A stretch of DNA of 37,779 nucleotides. Source: an uncultured Eubacteriales bacterium. GTDB taxonomy: Bacteria > Bacillota > Clostridia > Christensenellales > CAG-138. The DNA lies in contig UQXE01000021.1 of NCBI GenBank assembly GCA_900544965.1, positions 1 through 37,779 of the forward strand, read 5' to 3'. Position 1 is the first letter of the stretch, and every line of letters begins with the position of its first letter. The notes beneath the pieces were generated by a model. It had not been told where the DNA came from. It searched no databases and saw only the letters and a program-made list of their open reading frames with translations. A program made the position numbers and the translations under genes. This document shows, piece by piece, positions 16,455 to 24,201 of the stretch.

Positions 16455-16483
16455 TTGCGTTAAAGTAAGACCCGTGGTAGAAT
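16455..16483 (+). promoter_or_regulatory. rmuC promoter with upstream direct repeat
   Basis: TTGCGT (16455-16460), 17-bp spacer, TAGAAT (16478-16483). A near-identical pair, GCGTTAAAATAAG (about 16429) and GCGTTAAAGTAAG (about 16457), lies 28 bp apart, the second overlapping the -35. Confidence 0.55.
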
Positions 16484-16514
16484 TATAGCAAATCATTCAT
16501 CATGGAGGAAAAGC

Positions 16515-17825
16515 TTGGATTCAGTAGTATTGTACATAACAGCGGCCATTTCCGCCGCGGCGCTGATCATTTCCGTTTTGGTTCTTCGCAAGCTAAACCA
16601 GGGTAAAACTGATAGGTCGGCTTCCACTGCCCAGTTTGAACAGGTCATTCGCGATTTGACTTTACGTCAGGAGGGGATGCGCCGCGAGCTTAATGATTCA
16701 ATTAGGCTTCTTTCCGAACTTCTCTCATCAAACCAGAGGGCCTCGGCCGACGCTGCCGCCCAAAAACTGGGCGACATGGAGCGCGCGCTATCCTCAATAC
16801 AGGAAGCCACCTATCGCAACACCCAATCCTCTCTCAGGCAGCTTGAAGAGCGGCTTAAGACCTTTTCAATGGAAAACGAGCAGCGGCTTGACAACATTCG
16901 CGCTGCTGTTTCCAGGCATCTCGCCGGCATGCAGGAGGACAACAACCGCAGGCTGGATGAGATGAGGGGGATGGTCGATGAAAAGCTGCAGCGCACCCTT
17001 GACGAACGGATGACCAACTCGTTCAGGCTGGTTAACGAACGGCTTGAGCAGGTATATAAAGGCCTTGGAGAGATGCAGACGCTGGCCGTTGGCGTAGGCG
17101 ACCTTAAACGGGTGCTGTCCAACGTCAAGACCAGGGGTATCCTGGGAGAAATTCAACTCGGGGCCATATTGGAGGAAATCCTGGCGCCCGAGCAATTTGA
17201 CCGCGAGGTGGCTATAAAGCGGAATACAAAGGTTGAATTTGCCATAAAGCTTCCTGGCGACAACGGCGATACCGTATACCTGCCTGTGGATTCAAAATTC
17301 CCCGTTGAGGCGTATCAAAAACTGATGGACGCGTACGAAAGCGCCGATCCAGCGCTTGTCAAAACCTCGGGCGCCGCCCTTTGCCAGGCGCTGAAAGTGT
17401 CGGCCAAGGATATATGCACAAAATATATCGACCCCCCTAAGACCACCAGTTTCGCCGTTATGTTCCTGCCAACCGAAGGATTGTACGCCGAATCCGCAAA
17501 GCTTGGCCTTATTGAGACGCTCAGGCGTGAGTTCAACGTATGCATAGCGGGCCCCAGCACTATGGCCGCACTGTTAAACAGCATGCAGATGGGATTCAGA
17601 AGCTATATTATCCATAAGCGCGGAGGCGAGGTATGGGAAGTGCTCAGCGAGGTTAAGTCGGAGTTTGAACGCTTTGCGGACGGTCTCAATACCGCTCAGG
17701 AGCGCATTGAACAGGTAAATAGGGATCTCGATACGCTTGTGGGGGTACGTACCCGCCAGATGCGCAGAAAGCTTCAAAAGATAACCGAGCATCAAATATC
17801 CAGCGGCGATGAAGGTGCTGTATAA
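16515..17825 (+). CDS. rmuC: RmuC-family DNA recombination protein
   Basis: 436 residues. An N-terminal membrane anchor (about 5-24) is followed by a long coiled coil (about 30-190) and the RmuC nuclease-like domain (about 195-420) with LGEIQLGAILEEIL, VEFAIKLPG, YLPVDSKFPVEAYQ, VMFLPTEGLYAE and GPSTMAALLNS. The VDSKFP segment is the most conserved part, consistent with a PD-(D/E)XK-like fold. RmuC limits inversions at short inverted repeats in E. coli. TTG at 16515 is supported by GGAGGA 5-6 nt upstream. Confidence 0.92.
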   Translation: MDSVVLYITAAISAAALIISVLVLRKLNQGKTDRSASTAQFEQVIRDLTLRQEGMRRELNDSIRLLSELLSSNQRASADAAAQKLGDMERALSSIQEATYRNTQSSLRQLEERLKTFSMENEQRLDNIRAAVSRHLAGMQEDNNRRLDEMRGMVDEKLQRTLDERMTNSFRLVNERLEQVYKGLGEMQTLAVGVGDLKRVLSNVKTRGILGEIQLGAILEEILAPEQFDREVAIKRNTKVEFAIKLPGDNGDTVYLPVDSKFPVEAYQKLMDAYESADPALVKTSGAALCQALKVSAKDICTKYIDPPKTTSFAVMFLPTEGLYAESAKLGLIETLRREFNVCIAGPSTMAALLNSMQMGFRSYIIHKRGGEVWEVLSEVKSEFERFADGLNTAQERIEQVNRDLDTLVGVRTRQMRRKLQKITEHQISSGDEGAV

Positions 17826-18006
17826 TACCTTATAAAACCAACGGCTTTTACCCGATATTTATACTTAGGTAAATTGGCTGTTATTCTGGGCCGCTGACGC
17901 CATATCAAGCTTAAGCGCCTTGTCATAACATACTGTTTGCCCGGGGCCATAATTTATATTTGACCGTTCCCCTCACGCCAGGGGTTGGCTTGCCATAATA
18001 TATAGC

Positions 18007-18681
18007 ATGACTTCTTTGCTTATCTATGACCACAGGCAAAACGGCTTCATTTGTCTGAATGAGGACGACTCCCCCCTCCCCTTTCTCAGATATGCAAACG
18101 TGCGTCTCCGGTCGTTTGTCCGAAGCGCCCGCACGAATCTTGCATGGACTGACAGAAGGCTTCTTGAGGCTTATGACGCCTGCTGCCACATCTGGGGAGC
18201 TCCCATACCCGCGCATCTCGCGTTCAGAAGGCTTGAAAGCGGCCTGCGCGCGCCGCATTCGCCTCATTACGCGGGGCTTTCAATCATAATGGGCGGGGGC
18301 ATGGACAAAAGCGATCTCAGTGAACTTCATTCAATATGCCTTAAAATGAAGGACTTTGACCGTATAGCCCCACCTTATATCGCGCCTTCGTGGATTGAAG
18401 CCGCGCTCAATATATCCACATCCCAAATAGCTGGATATCCATCGCTCAATAAGGGGATGCGTGGAGTGCACGTACTGCTTTTGCAGGATGCGCTCAGGTT
18501 ATGCGGCTATGTGGGAGACGGGGTCACCGGTACATTCTCCGAACAGACCGAATTTAACGTGAAACGTTTTAATCTGGATCACGGATGCGGAAGTGGAGCT
18601 ATAGCGTCCCAGGCTACATGGAAGCTGTTAATGCGTGAAGCCATGCGTCAGATAGCCCTGGCGGATAAGGCCATGAGATAG
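18007..18681 (+). CDS. Peptidoglycan-binding protein with degenerate M15-like N-domain
   Basis: 224 residues, no signal peptide. The C-terminal third (about 144-210) is a PG_binding_1 repeat: YPSLNKGMRGVHVLLLQDAL, GDGVTGTFSEQTEFNVKRF, ATWKLL. The N-terminal part contains ESGLRAP and SPHYAGLSI (85-93). These resemble the SG.RTP and SxHxxGxAxD motifs of M15 D,D-peptidases, but the metal-binding Asp is replaced by Ile, and PSW (127-129) lacks the His of the PWH motif. It may be an inactivated cell-wall peptidase or an unrelated domain. The 3' end overlaps the convergent ppx/gppA gene by 34 bp. Confidence 0.65.
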   Translation: MTSLLIYDHRQNGFICLNEDDSPLPFLRYANVRLRSFVRSARTNLAWTDRRLLEAYDACCHIWGAPIPAHLAFRRLESGLRAPHSPHYAGLSIIMGGGMDKSDLSELHSICLKMKDFDRIAPPYIAPSWIEAALNISTSQIAGYPSLNKGMRGVHVLLLQDALRLCGYVGDGVTGTFSEQTEFNVKRFNLDHGCGSGAIASQATWKLLMREAMRQIALADKAMR

Positions 18682-19529
18682 CCCTCCATGCCGTCCCGAT
18701 CGCTGACGACTATGCTGTTTATATCCAATAGATCGATCAAAAATGCCAGAATTACCGCTCCATAAAGGATAACGTCGTGCCTTTGCGCCAACAGCGGATG
18801 CGCCTCGCGGCGTTCGCCCATCGCTTCAAGGTCATATATCATCGTCTCAACGCTTTGTTTTGTAAGAACAGCGTTATTTACTATGCTGCTATCGTATTCC
18901 GTCAGGCCGGCGCTCAGCGCGCCTATCGTAGTTATGCTGCCCCCGACTCCAGTCCATGTATCCACTTTTTCCGATGCATATATGGCTGTTAGTTCTTTGA
19001 GCTTTAACTCCAGGACCTTGCGCTGCGTCAAAAAGCCGGCGTCCGCCGTTTCGGCATGGACCAAGTCCTTTGCGCGTACGCATCCCATAGGATACGACGC
19101 CCTGTCCGGCCCCGCCGCAATCTGGAACGACCCCCCTCCAATATCTATAAGGCCCCCGCGTCCGCCAGCGGCTCCTATATAGGAGTACTCGGCTTCCCTC
19201 TTGCCTGACAGCAGATCAATGTCTATCCCCGCGGAACTCCGCGCCAAAGCGATAAACTCGCAGCCGTTTTCAGCATCGCGCACCGCGCTTGTAGCGTATG
19301 CGTAAACCGGCAGCCCATTTTTAGAAGCCCTGTCTCTAAATTCTGACAAAACCTCTATGCTGTTGAGCATATTTTCACGCTTAATCCTTCCGGTATGGGA
19401 AAGTCCCTCGGCAAGCCTTGTTGTAACGAGCAGCTTTATATAAGAGCGCACAACACCCTCGTCGCATACTCCCTCCATATAGCGCAACGAATTGCTGCCT
19501 ATATCAACAATAGCGGCCCTCGTAACCAA
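18648..19529 (-). CDS. Ppx/GppA-family phosphatase
   Basis: 293 residues. An actin-like ATPase-fold phosphatase: phosphate-1 motif VDIGSNSLR (8-16), YATSAVRDAENG, and phosphate-2 motif GLIDIGGGSFQ around 125-135. The family hydrolyses polyphosphate or pppGpp. This is the short form (about 300 residues) without the C-terminal HD-type extension of E. coli Ppx/GppA. TTG at 19529 is preceded by AGAGGA. It follows divIC by 5 bp in the yabP-yabQ-divIC set. Confidence 0.9.
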   Translation of the reverse strand: MVTRAAIVDIGSNSLRYMEGVCDEGVVRSYIKLLVTTRLAEGLSHTGRIKRENMLNSIEVLSEFRDRASKNGLPVYAYATSAVRDAENGCEFIALARSSAGIDIDLLSGKREAEYSYIGAAGGRGGLIDIGGGSFQIAAGPDRASYPMGCVRAKDLVHAETADAGFLTQRKVLELKLKELTAIYASEKVDTWTGVGGSITTIGALSAGLTEYDSSIVNNAVLTKQSVETMIYDLEAMGERREAHPLLAQRHDVILYGAVILAFLIDLLDINSIVVSDRDGMEGYLMALSARAI

Positions 19530-19534
19530 CTTTA

Positions 19535-19825
19535 CTATTCCTCTATATCGAAAATTATATCATCCGGCAGTACGAAGCCAAAGCGTTCTCTAGCATATTG
19601 AATCAGATAGTCGTTGCTCTTCACATAGTCGAGCATGAATTCAAGCTGCTGCTCTTCCCGTTTTTGAAAGTTATATTCCTCCTGAAGCGCCTCGTATTCA
19701 GCGTTTAGCTTGTCCATAGCGGCAAGCTGCGACGAAATGATGATCAGGACAACGCAAACAAGACTGACAGCGGCAAACATTATCAGCAATATAAAGGTTA
19801 GACGCTTTTTACGGGACCGCGCCAT
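19535..19825 (-). CDS. divIC: Septum formation initiator DivIC/FtsB
   Basis: About 96 residues from ATG at 19825 (MARSRKKRL). A basic N-terminus, one membrane segment (about 9-32) and an extracytoplasmic coiled coil end in YARERFGFVLPDD, the DivIC/FtsB signature. It acts with DivIB and FtsL in the divisome. The start is uncertain: AAGGAG abuts an ATG at 19837 and lies 12 nt from the ATG at 19825. It stands downstream of yabQ after a 190-bp gap. Confidence 0.88.
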   Translation of the reverse strand: MARSRKKRLTFILLIMFAAVSLVCVVLIIISSQLAAMDKLNAEYEALQEEYNFQKREEQQLEFMLDYVKSNDYLIQYARERFGFVLPDDIIFDIEE

Positions 19826-20025
19826 CAAGCATGCCATCTCCTTGATATAAAATGATATATATAAATAGTCTAGTTCATTTTATCTCGTTTTGCAAGGTTT
19901 TTTAATAGTTAAATAATTATGAACCCCGAAAATAAGCTCGAATATTGTAGGCATGGCAAGCTATTTAAACCATCTGGCAATCAATTGCTGGCAGGTATGC
20001 ATATTGAAATCAGGCAAGAGAACAC

Positions 20026-20382
20026 TTACCTGTTGGAATTCGTCTTATTAAGCTGTCCATGCCTTTTAGGCGGAAACAGCTTGTTTTTTAGTCTGCACAA
20101 TGTGTCACGTATCAGCGCGCTTACAAAATACTGTTCCGACAGGGCGCCAATAAGGGCGCCTATTACTGTGTACAGGCGAAACTCGCCCTCGTTTATTATT
20201 AGCAGCATAACCGCGAAAAGGGCGCCCGCAAGCGCATAATATAACGCGTCCAATATTCCGATTATGATTACACTGCGAAACGGTATGCGCAACAGGCGGA
20301 ACACATCATATAGAACGCCGATGAGTATTCCGCCGTATATAGTTCCCAGGAATATGGGTATCTGGGAGATCGTAGAATCCAT
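20026..20382 (-). CDS. yabQ: Spore cortex biosynthesis protein YabQ
   Basis: 118 residues, four predicted membrane segments, with GGILIGVLYDVFRLLR typical of YabQ. In Bacillus it is mother-cell expressed, sits in the outer forespore membrane and is needed for cortex formation. The ATG immediately follows the TAA of yabP with no intergenic base, implying translational coupling. A basic tail (KRHGQLNKTNSNR) closes the protein. Confidence 0.9.
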   Translation of the reverse strand: MDSTISQIPIFLGTIYGGILIGVLYDVFRLLRIPFRSVIIIGILDALYYALAGALFAVMLLIINEGEFRLYTVIGALIGALSEQYFVSALIRDTLCRLKNKLFPPKRHGQLNKTNSNR

Positions 20383-20679
20383 TTACTTAAACATACGCGA
20401 GAACAAACCGCCCTTTGCTTCGCGCAGATCAGCGTATTCCAACGCTATGAGCTCGCCTTCAATCACGACTTGGCCATCGTCAAGGTTTAGCTTGGTTATG
20501 TGAAGGTCATTGCCCTCAATATGCAGTTCCCCCGCCTCCGTTACAAGCGAAACCTCCTGTTCATTGAAGTTGAGGACATCCTTTACGCCTGTAACGCTCA
20601 TTAATTCCCTGTTGTCAATATGGATACAGTGCGCCCTCAGCCTTAAATTGGAACCTTCTATTATACTTCTGTCAACCAT
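20383..20679 (-). CDS. yabP: Sporulation protein YabP
   Basis: 98 residues from ATG at 20679 (MVDRSIIEG), with AAGGAG 7 nt upstream. Longer in-frame starts lack ribosome binding sites. The YabP core is clear: RELMSVTGVKDVLNFNEQEVSLVTEAGELHIEGNDLHI (short repeats of beta strands) and a C-terminal FSRMFK. YabP/YqfC family proteins act in spore coat or cortex assembly from the mother cell. It is first in the yabP-yabQ-divIC-ppx set. Confidence 0.9.
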   Translation of the reverse strand: MVDRSIIEGSNLRLRAHCIHIDNRELMSVTGVKDVLNFNEQEVSLVTEAGELHIEGNDLHITKLNLDDGQVVIEGELIALEYADLREAKGGLFSRMFK

Positions 20680-20911
20680 ACGCTTGCTCCTTGTCCTTTT
20701 AATGTATGCGTGTTCCGTCATGCCCTGAACCCGCGTATGGTTAAAGATATGTTGTTGTGGACGGATTATTACGGCAAAAGCAAAAAAAGTATGCTTCGAC
20801 ATTTTGCAGGCGCATTTTTAAAGAAAATTTGATCCGAGAGGCCAAGGGGGCGTTTTTGTCACCTTAGCCTCTATAAAACCTCTGTTTTTGGCAGCCATTA
20901 ATCCGGATGAG

Positions 20912-21679
20912 TTATATAATGCCCATTCGAACAAACATCCCATCCGCGCCGCCTTTGTATATTTCGGTTATATGCGCTTTGTTTTGGGCCAGGAACAGCA
21001 TTCCGCTTATGGCCGCGTATTTGTCCCAATAGCCGCCGCTGTTGGCCTCGACTAATAATGAAATTCTTTTTTCAGCGTCGGTTTCATCCAGGGCGCATTT
21101 AAGCCTGCATAATGATTTTAAATAATATTTTGATATTACATCCGTAAAATCAAATGACATAACGTCTTCCGCAAACGATATAAAATGAGCAAATCCTTCG
21201 TCAAAAGTAATATACTTCAGCTTGCTTATATAATCGTCCTTTGTTGGACGGTGCCTGTTGTGAAGGCATACATGGGCGCTCTCGTGAGTGATAAGGCTGC
21301 GCGCCAGGCGGACTAAATCACTGCCCTCCTCTTTATACGCATTAAATCTTACAAGGTCAAAAATCACGAACTCTTCTCCATCATGTTCCCTTACCATGGC
21401 GTCATACGGAGGCGGGCACCCTACGGCAAGCAAAACGTTTATCCTCTTCATAACGCTTTGCCAGTTTGGGAATAAATCGCTGTAAAGGGCGCGATTAAAC
21501 GGGACAAAATCCTCCAGGCTATGATTGATTTCCGTCATCACCTCTCTGACAGCCGGCTTTAGCGAAGCGCGGGGTTTAACAAATAGTTGCCGGCCCTCTT
21601 CTATTGAACTAAAAAGCCAATGCCCGCTGATTTCATTATCATTCAGATAGTCATTTACAATTCCGCTATCAATTATCAT
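20912..21679 (-). CDS. Uncharacterised gluzincin-like metallopeptidase
   Basis: 255 residues. The zinc motif HESAH (His132, Glu133, His136) sits in a helix ending VCLHNRHRP. A second motif, FDEGFAHF with Glu161, follows 25 residues after the second His. HExxH plus a downstream Glu is the gluzincin ligand set, and DEG(F/L)AH is common in this group. There is no signal peptide, so it probably acts in the cytoplasm. Start ATG at 21679 has AGGAG 7 nt upstream; a TTG at 21694 overlaps that site. It stands alone between the yabP set and rho. The substrate is unknown. Confidence 0.7.
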   Translation of the reverse strand: MIIDSGIVNDYLNDNEISGHWLFSSIEEGRQLFVKPRASLKPAVREVMTEINHSLEDFVPFNRALYSDLFPNWQSVMKRINVLLAVGCPPPYDAMVREHDGEEFVIFDLVRFNAYKEEGSDLVRLARSLITHESAHVCLHNRHRPTKDDYISKLKYITFDEGFAHFISFAEDVMSFDFTDVISKYYLKSLCRLKCALDETDAEKRISLLVEANSGGYWDKYAAISGMLFLAQNKAHITEIYKGGADGMFVRMGII

Positions 21680-21823
21680 ATTTAACTCCTGCAAATTTTT
21701 TGTTATATCACTGCTCTAAGCTGACAATGATAATTTTATTTAGTTAATTATACCATAATTGAATGCGGTCAATAAAAGCTCATAAAATTTTATATTTTTG
21801 TTAAATTCGAGCCCTTGGGCCTA

Positions 21824-21852
21824 TTGACATTGGAAATTTAATCATTTAGAAT
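21824..21852 (+). promoter_or_regulatory. Strong sigma-A promoter upstream of rho
   Basis: Perfect TTGACA (21824-21829), 17-bp spacer, TAGAAT (21847-21852). Confidence 0.75.
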
Positions 21853-21866
21853 ACTTACGTAAGTAT
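21851..21866 (+). promoter_or_regulatory. 16-bp perfect palindrome overlapping -10 and +1 (operator candidate)
   Basis: ATACTTACGTAAGTAT is fully self-complementary. It starts inside the -10 hexamer and covers the expected transcription start, the classic place for a repressor. The half-site style is that of dimeric winged-helix repressors; I cannot assign a family, and no regulator gene is adjacent. Confidence 0.6.
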
Positions 21867-22115
21867 GGAACGGACGAATAGGGATGTCTGGCACAATGTA
21901 ATACTTTTTATAGTGGTTTAAAGTTAATTATAGAGGGGTTTTGTTGCGCTTATAGTGAAGCAGACAATCCGATTTTTCGTTTTAGGTATATGATTAATCC
22001 ATGTTTACGATAATAATAGAAGATTAGGAAGACATACTATCATAATTCATTTTTTAATCTGAGGAAATTCCTCTTAACTAAATAAATAAAAATTATATAT
22101 AAGGAGAAAAAAGAA

Positions 22116-24020
22116 TTGACCAGAGAAATGCTACTCGAAAAGAGCCTGCAGGATCTTCGTACTATTGCGAAACTGCAAGGCGTCAAGTCGGTCACTAAAT
22201 ACCGCAAAGCTGAACTTATTGAGATTATAATGGCAGGAGGCGTTACCGCCCCTGAAGGAGCGATTGATTCTAAATTTGCATCTGAGGACGACGAGGCTGT
22301 CATCGATGTACAGCCTAACGATCCTCGCGAAATCTCCGAATCAATCAAATCCGCGGATTACGACGTTAACTATCCCGAACCGCCGGTCCAGACCACGCCT
22401 ATAAGGCAGCCGTATCCCCAGCAGCACACCCGTCCTCAATATCAGCAGCCAGCCTATAGGGACAACAGGGATAACCGCGCCTATCAGCCGCGCAAGCCCT
22501 ATGATCAGCAAAATCAAAACAGGCGTGACAATTATTACAGGCAGGATGGCTATCAGCGCAAGCCCTATGATCAGCAAAACCGAAACAATTATTACCGCCA
22601 GGATAACAATTATCAGCGTGAAGGCGGATATCAGCAGCGCAATGATTATCAGCGGCAGGACGGCTATTACAGGCAGGATGGCGGCTATTACCGAAACGAT
22701 AACTATAGGCCCAATAACAATTACGATTACCGAAGAAACGATTCCTACAGCGTGTATGAAGAAACTTCAGACGACAGCGTATCAAAGGGCTATGTTCCCC
22801 GCGACTATATAGCCGGCCGTAACCCAGCCGTAACGGAGCTTTTAAATTCAGGCGACTGTTCCGACGTTGCGGGAGTACTCGAGGTTCTTCCCGACGGCTA
22901 CGGCTTCCTCAGATGCGCTAATTACCTTCCCGGGAGCGATGATATCTACGTTTCCATAGCTCAGATAAAACGGTTTGGCCTTCGCACAGGCGACTATGTT
23001 AAGGGCAAGTCCCGTCCGACAAAGGACGGCGACCGTTACCTCGGCCTGCTCTATATTGACGAGGTGAATGGGGATAAACCCGATGATATGGTATCCCGGG
23101 TTCCGTTCGACGAGCTTATTCCAATATACCCAAACGAAAGGCTGACGCTGGAAACGAAAAACCTGAACAGCCGTCAGAATCTTGCCATACGCCTGATAGA
23201 CCTTATCGCGCCAATCGGTAAAGGCCAGCGCGGAATGATCGTAAGCCAGCCTAAGGCGGGCAAAACAACGCTTTTAAAGGATATTGCCAACGGGATTACG
23301 GCAAATCATCCGGACGTGCACCTTATCGTGCTGCTTATAGACGAGCGCCCCGAGGAGGTTACGGACATGAAGCGCTCGATAAAGGGCGAGGTTTTGTTCT
23401 CGACGTTTGACGAGCTGCCCGAGCACCATACCAAGGTGGCGGAGATGGTTATGGAGCGTTCAATGCGCCTTGTTGAGCACGGCAAGGACGTTGTCGTGCT
23501 TATGGACTCCATAACAAGGCTTACAAGAGCATATAACCTTACCATTCCTCCAACGGGAAGAACGCTGTCAGGCGGCATGGACCCTGGAGCTCTGCATAAG
23601 CCCAAGCGCTTCTTCGGCGCCGCGAGAAATATTGAAAACGGTGGCAGCCTTACCATTATTGCCACCGCGCTTACGGAAACCGGAAGCCGTATGGACGATA
23701 TGGTGTTCGAGGAATTCAAGGGCACGGGCAATATGGAAATACATCTGGACCGCAAGCTGTCTGAAAAGCGCATATTCCCCGCAATAGACATATATAAATC
23801 GGGAACCAGAAGGGACGATCTTCTTCTTGATAAGGAGGAGCTGGACGCGGTCTATATGATAAGAAAGATGCTGTCCAACGGAAATAACAACGAAGTAACC
23901 GAACAGCTTATAACCATGCTTGATAAAACCGATACGAACGAGGAGTTTGTAAAGAATCTTTCGACAAAGGTCAAAACCGTCTTTGAAAAGGAGGGCTTCA
24001 CCCTGGGTAAGGCTTTCTGA
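22116..24020 (+). CDS. rho: Transcription termination factor Rho with long disordered insert
   Basis: 634 residues, against about 420 for E. coli Rho. Residues 1-42 are the Rho_N helical domain. Residues about 87-215 form a low-complexity insert made almost only of Tyr, Gln, Asn, Arg and Asp with repeats such as KPYDQQN, YYRQD and DYQRQDGYY. The cold-shock RNA-binding domain follows at about 248-320 (GVLEVLPDGYGFLR...DDIYVS). The RecA-type ATPase has Walker A PKAGKT (379-384) and Walker B LIVLLIDERPEEVTDM. Rho is a hexameric RNA helicase that ends transcription. The TTG start has AAGGAG 9 nt upstream. The insert resembles the prion-like region known in Clostridium botulinum Rho. Confidence 0.97.
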   Translation: MTREMLLEKSLQDLRTIAKLQGVKSVTKYRKAELIEIIMAGGVTAPEGAIDSKFASEDDEAVIDVQPNDPREISESIKSADYDVNYPEPPVQTTPIRQPYPQQHTRPQYQQPAYRDNRDNRAYQPRKPYDQQNQNRRDNYYRQDGYQRKPYDQQNRNNYYRQDNNYQREGGYQQRNDYQRQDGYYRQDGGYYRNDNYRPNNNYDYRRNDSYSVYEETSDDSVSKGYVPRDYIAGRNPAVTELLNSGDCSDVAGVLEVLPDGYGFLRCANYLPGSDDIYVSIAQIKRFGLRTGDYVKGKSRPTKDGDRYLGLLYIDEVNGDKPDDMVSRVPFDELIPIYPNERLTLETKNLNSRQNLAIRLIDLIAPIGKGQRGMIVSQPKAGKTTLLKDIANGITANHPDVHLIVLLIDERPEEVTDMKRSIKGEVLFSTFDELPEHHTKVAEMVMERSMRLVEHGKDVVVLMDSITRLTRAYNLTIPPTGRTLSGGMDPGALHKPKRFFGAARNIENGGSLTIIATALTETGSRMDDMVFEEFKGTGNMEIHLDRKLSEKRIFPAIDIYKSGTRRDDLLLDKEELDAVYMIRKMLSNGNNNEVTEQLITMLDKTDTNEEFVKNLSTKVKTVFEKEGFTLGKAF

Positions 24021-24045
24021 TACGGTTTGTGTCATAAGGCGTGCG

Positions 24046-24081
24046 GGGGAACCGCAGAGTCTATGCCTCTGCGGCTTTCCC
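24046..24081 (+). terminator. Stem-loop after rho, lacking a U-run
   Basis: CCGCAGAG (24052-24059) pairs with CTCTGCGG (24067-24074), extended by a GGGAA/TTCCC-like outer stem with one bulged C, giving about 14 bp. GTCAAGC follows instead of a T-run, so it may be a 3'-end stabiliser or a Rho-dependent end rather than an intrinsic terminator. Confidence 0.45.
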
Positions 24082-24142
24082 GTCAAGCTATGGATAAAAT
24101 TATATATCCCAGTCATAATACTAACTAAATGAGCAATAGACA

Positions 24143-24170
24143 TTGAAATTACAGATTATGGCACTATAAT
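24143..24170 (+). promoter_or_regulatory. Ferritin promoter
   Basis: TTGAAA (24143-24148), 16-bp spacer, perfect TATAAT (24165-24170). The -10 is embedded in the AT-rich near-palindrome CTATAATAATAATATAG, a possible Fur/PerR-type site. Confidence 0.65.
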
Positions 24171-24201
24171 AATAATATAGGCACTGAAAGGAGTGGCAGT
24201 T

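Larger units (their letters stand above)
21680..22115. other. Intergenic region upstream of rho with a long leader
   Basis: 436 bp. It holds a strong promoter with an overlapping palindrome (21824-21866), an 18-codon ORF starting inside that palindrome (21865-21921, MERTNRDVWHNVILFIVV), and a 13-nt inverted repeat GAGGAA-A-TTCCTC (22061-22073). The rho SD AAGGAG is at 22101-22106. If transcription starts near 21859, the rho leader is about 255 nt. Confidence 0.55.

Noticed and set aside
21765..21790. TTGACC...TATAAT as promoter of the HESAH peptidase
   Set aside because: The spacer is only 14 bp, outside the usual range.
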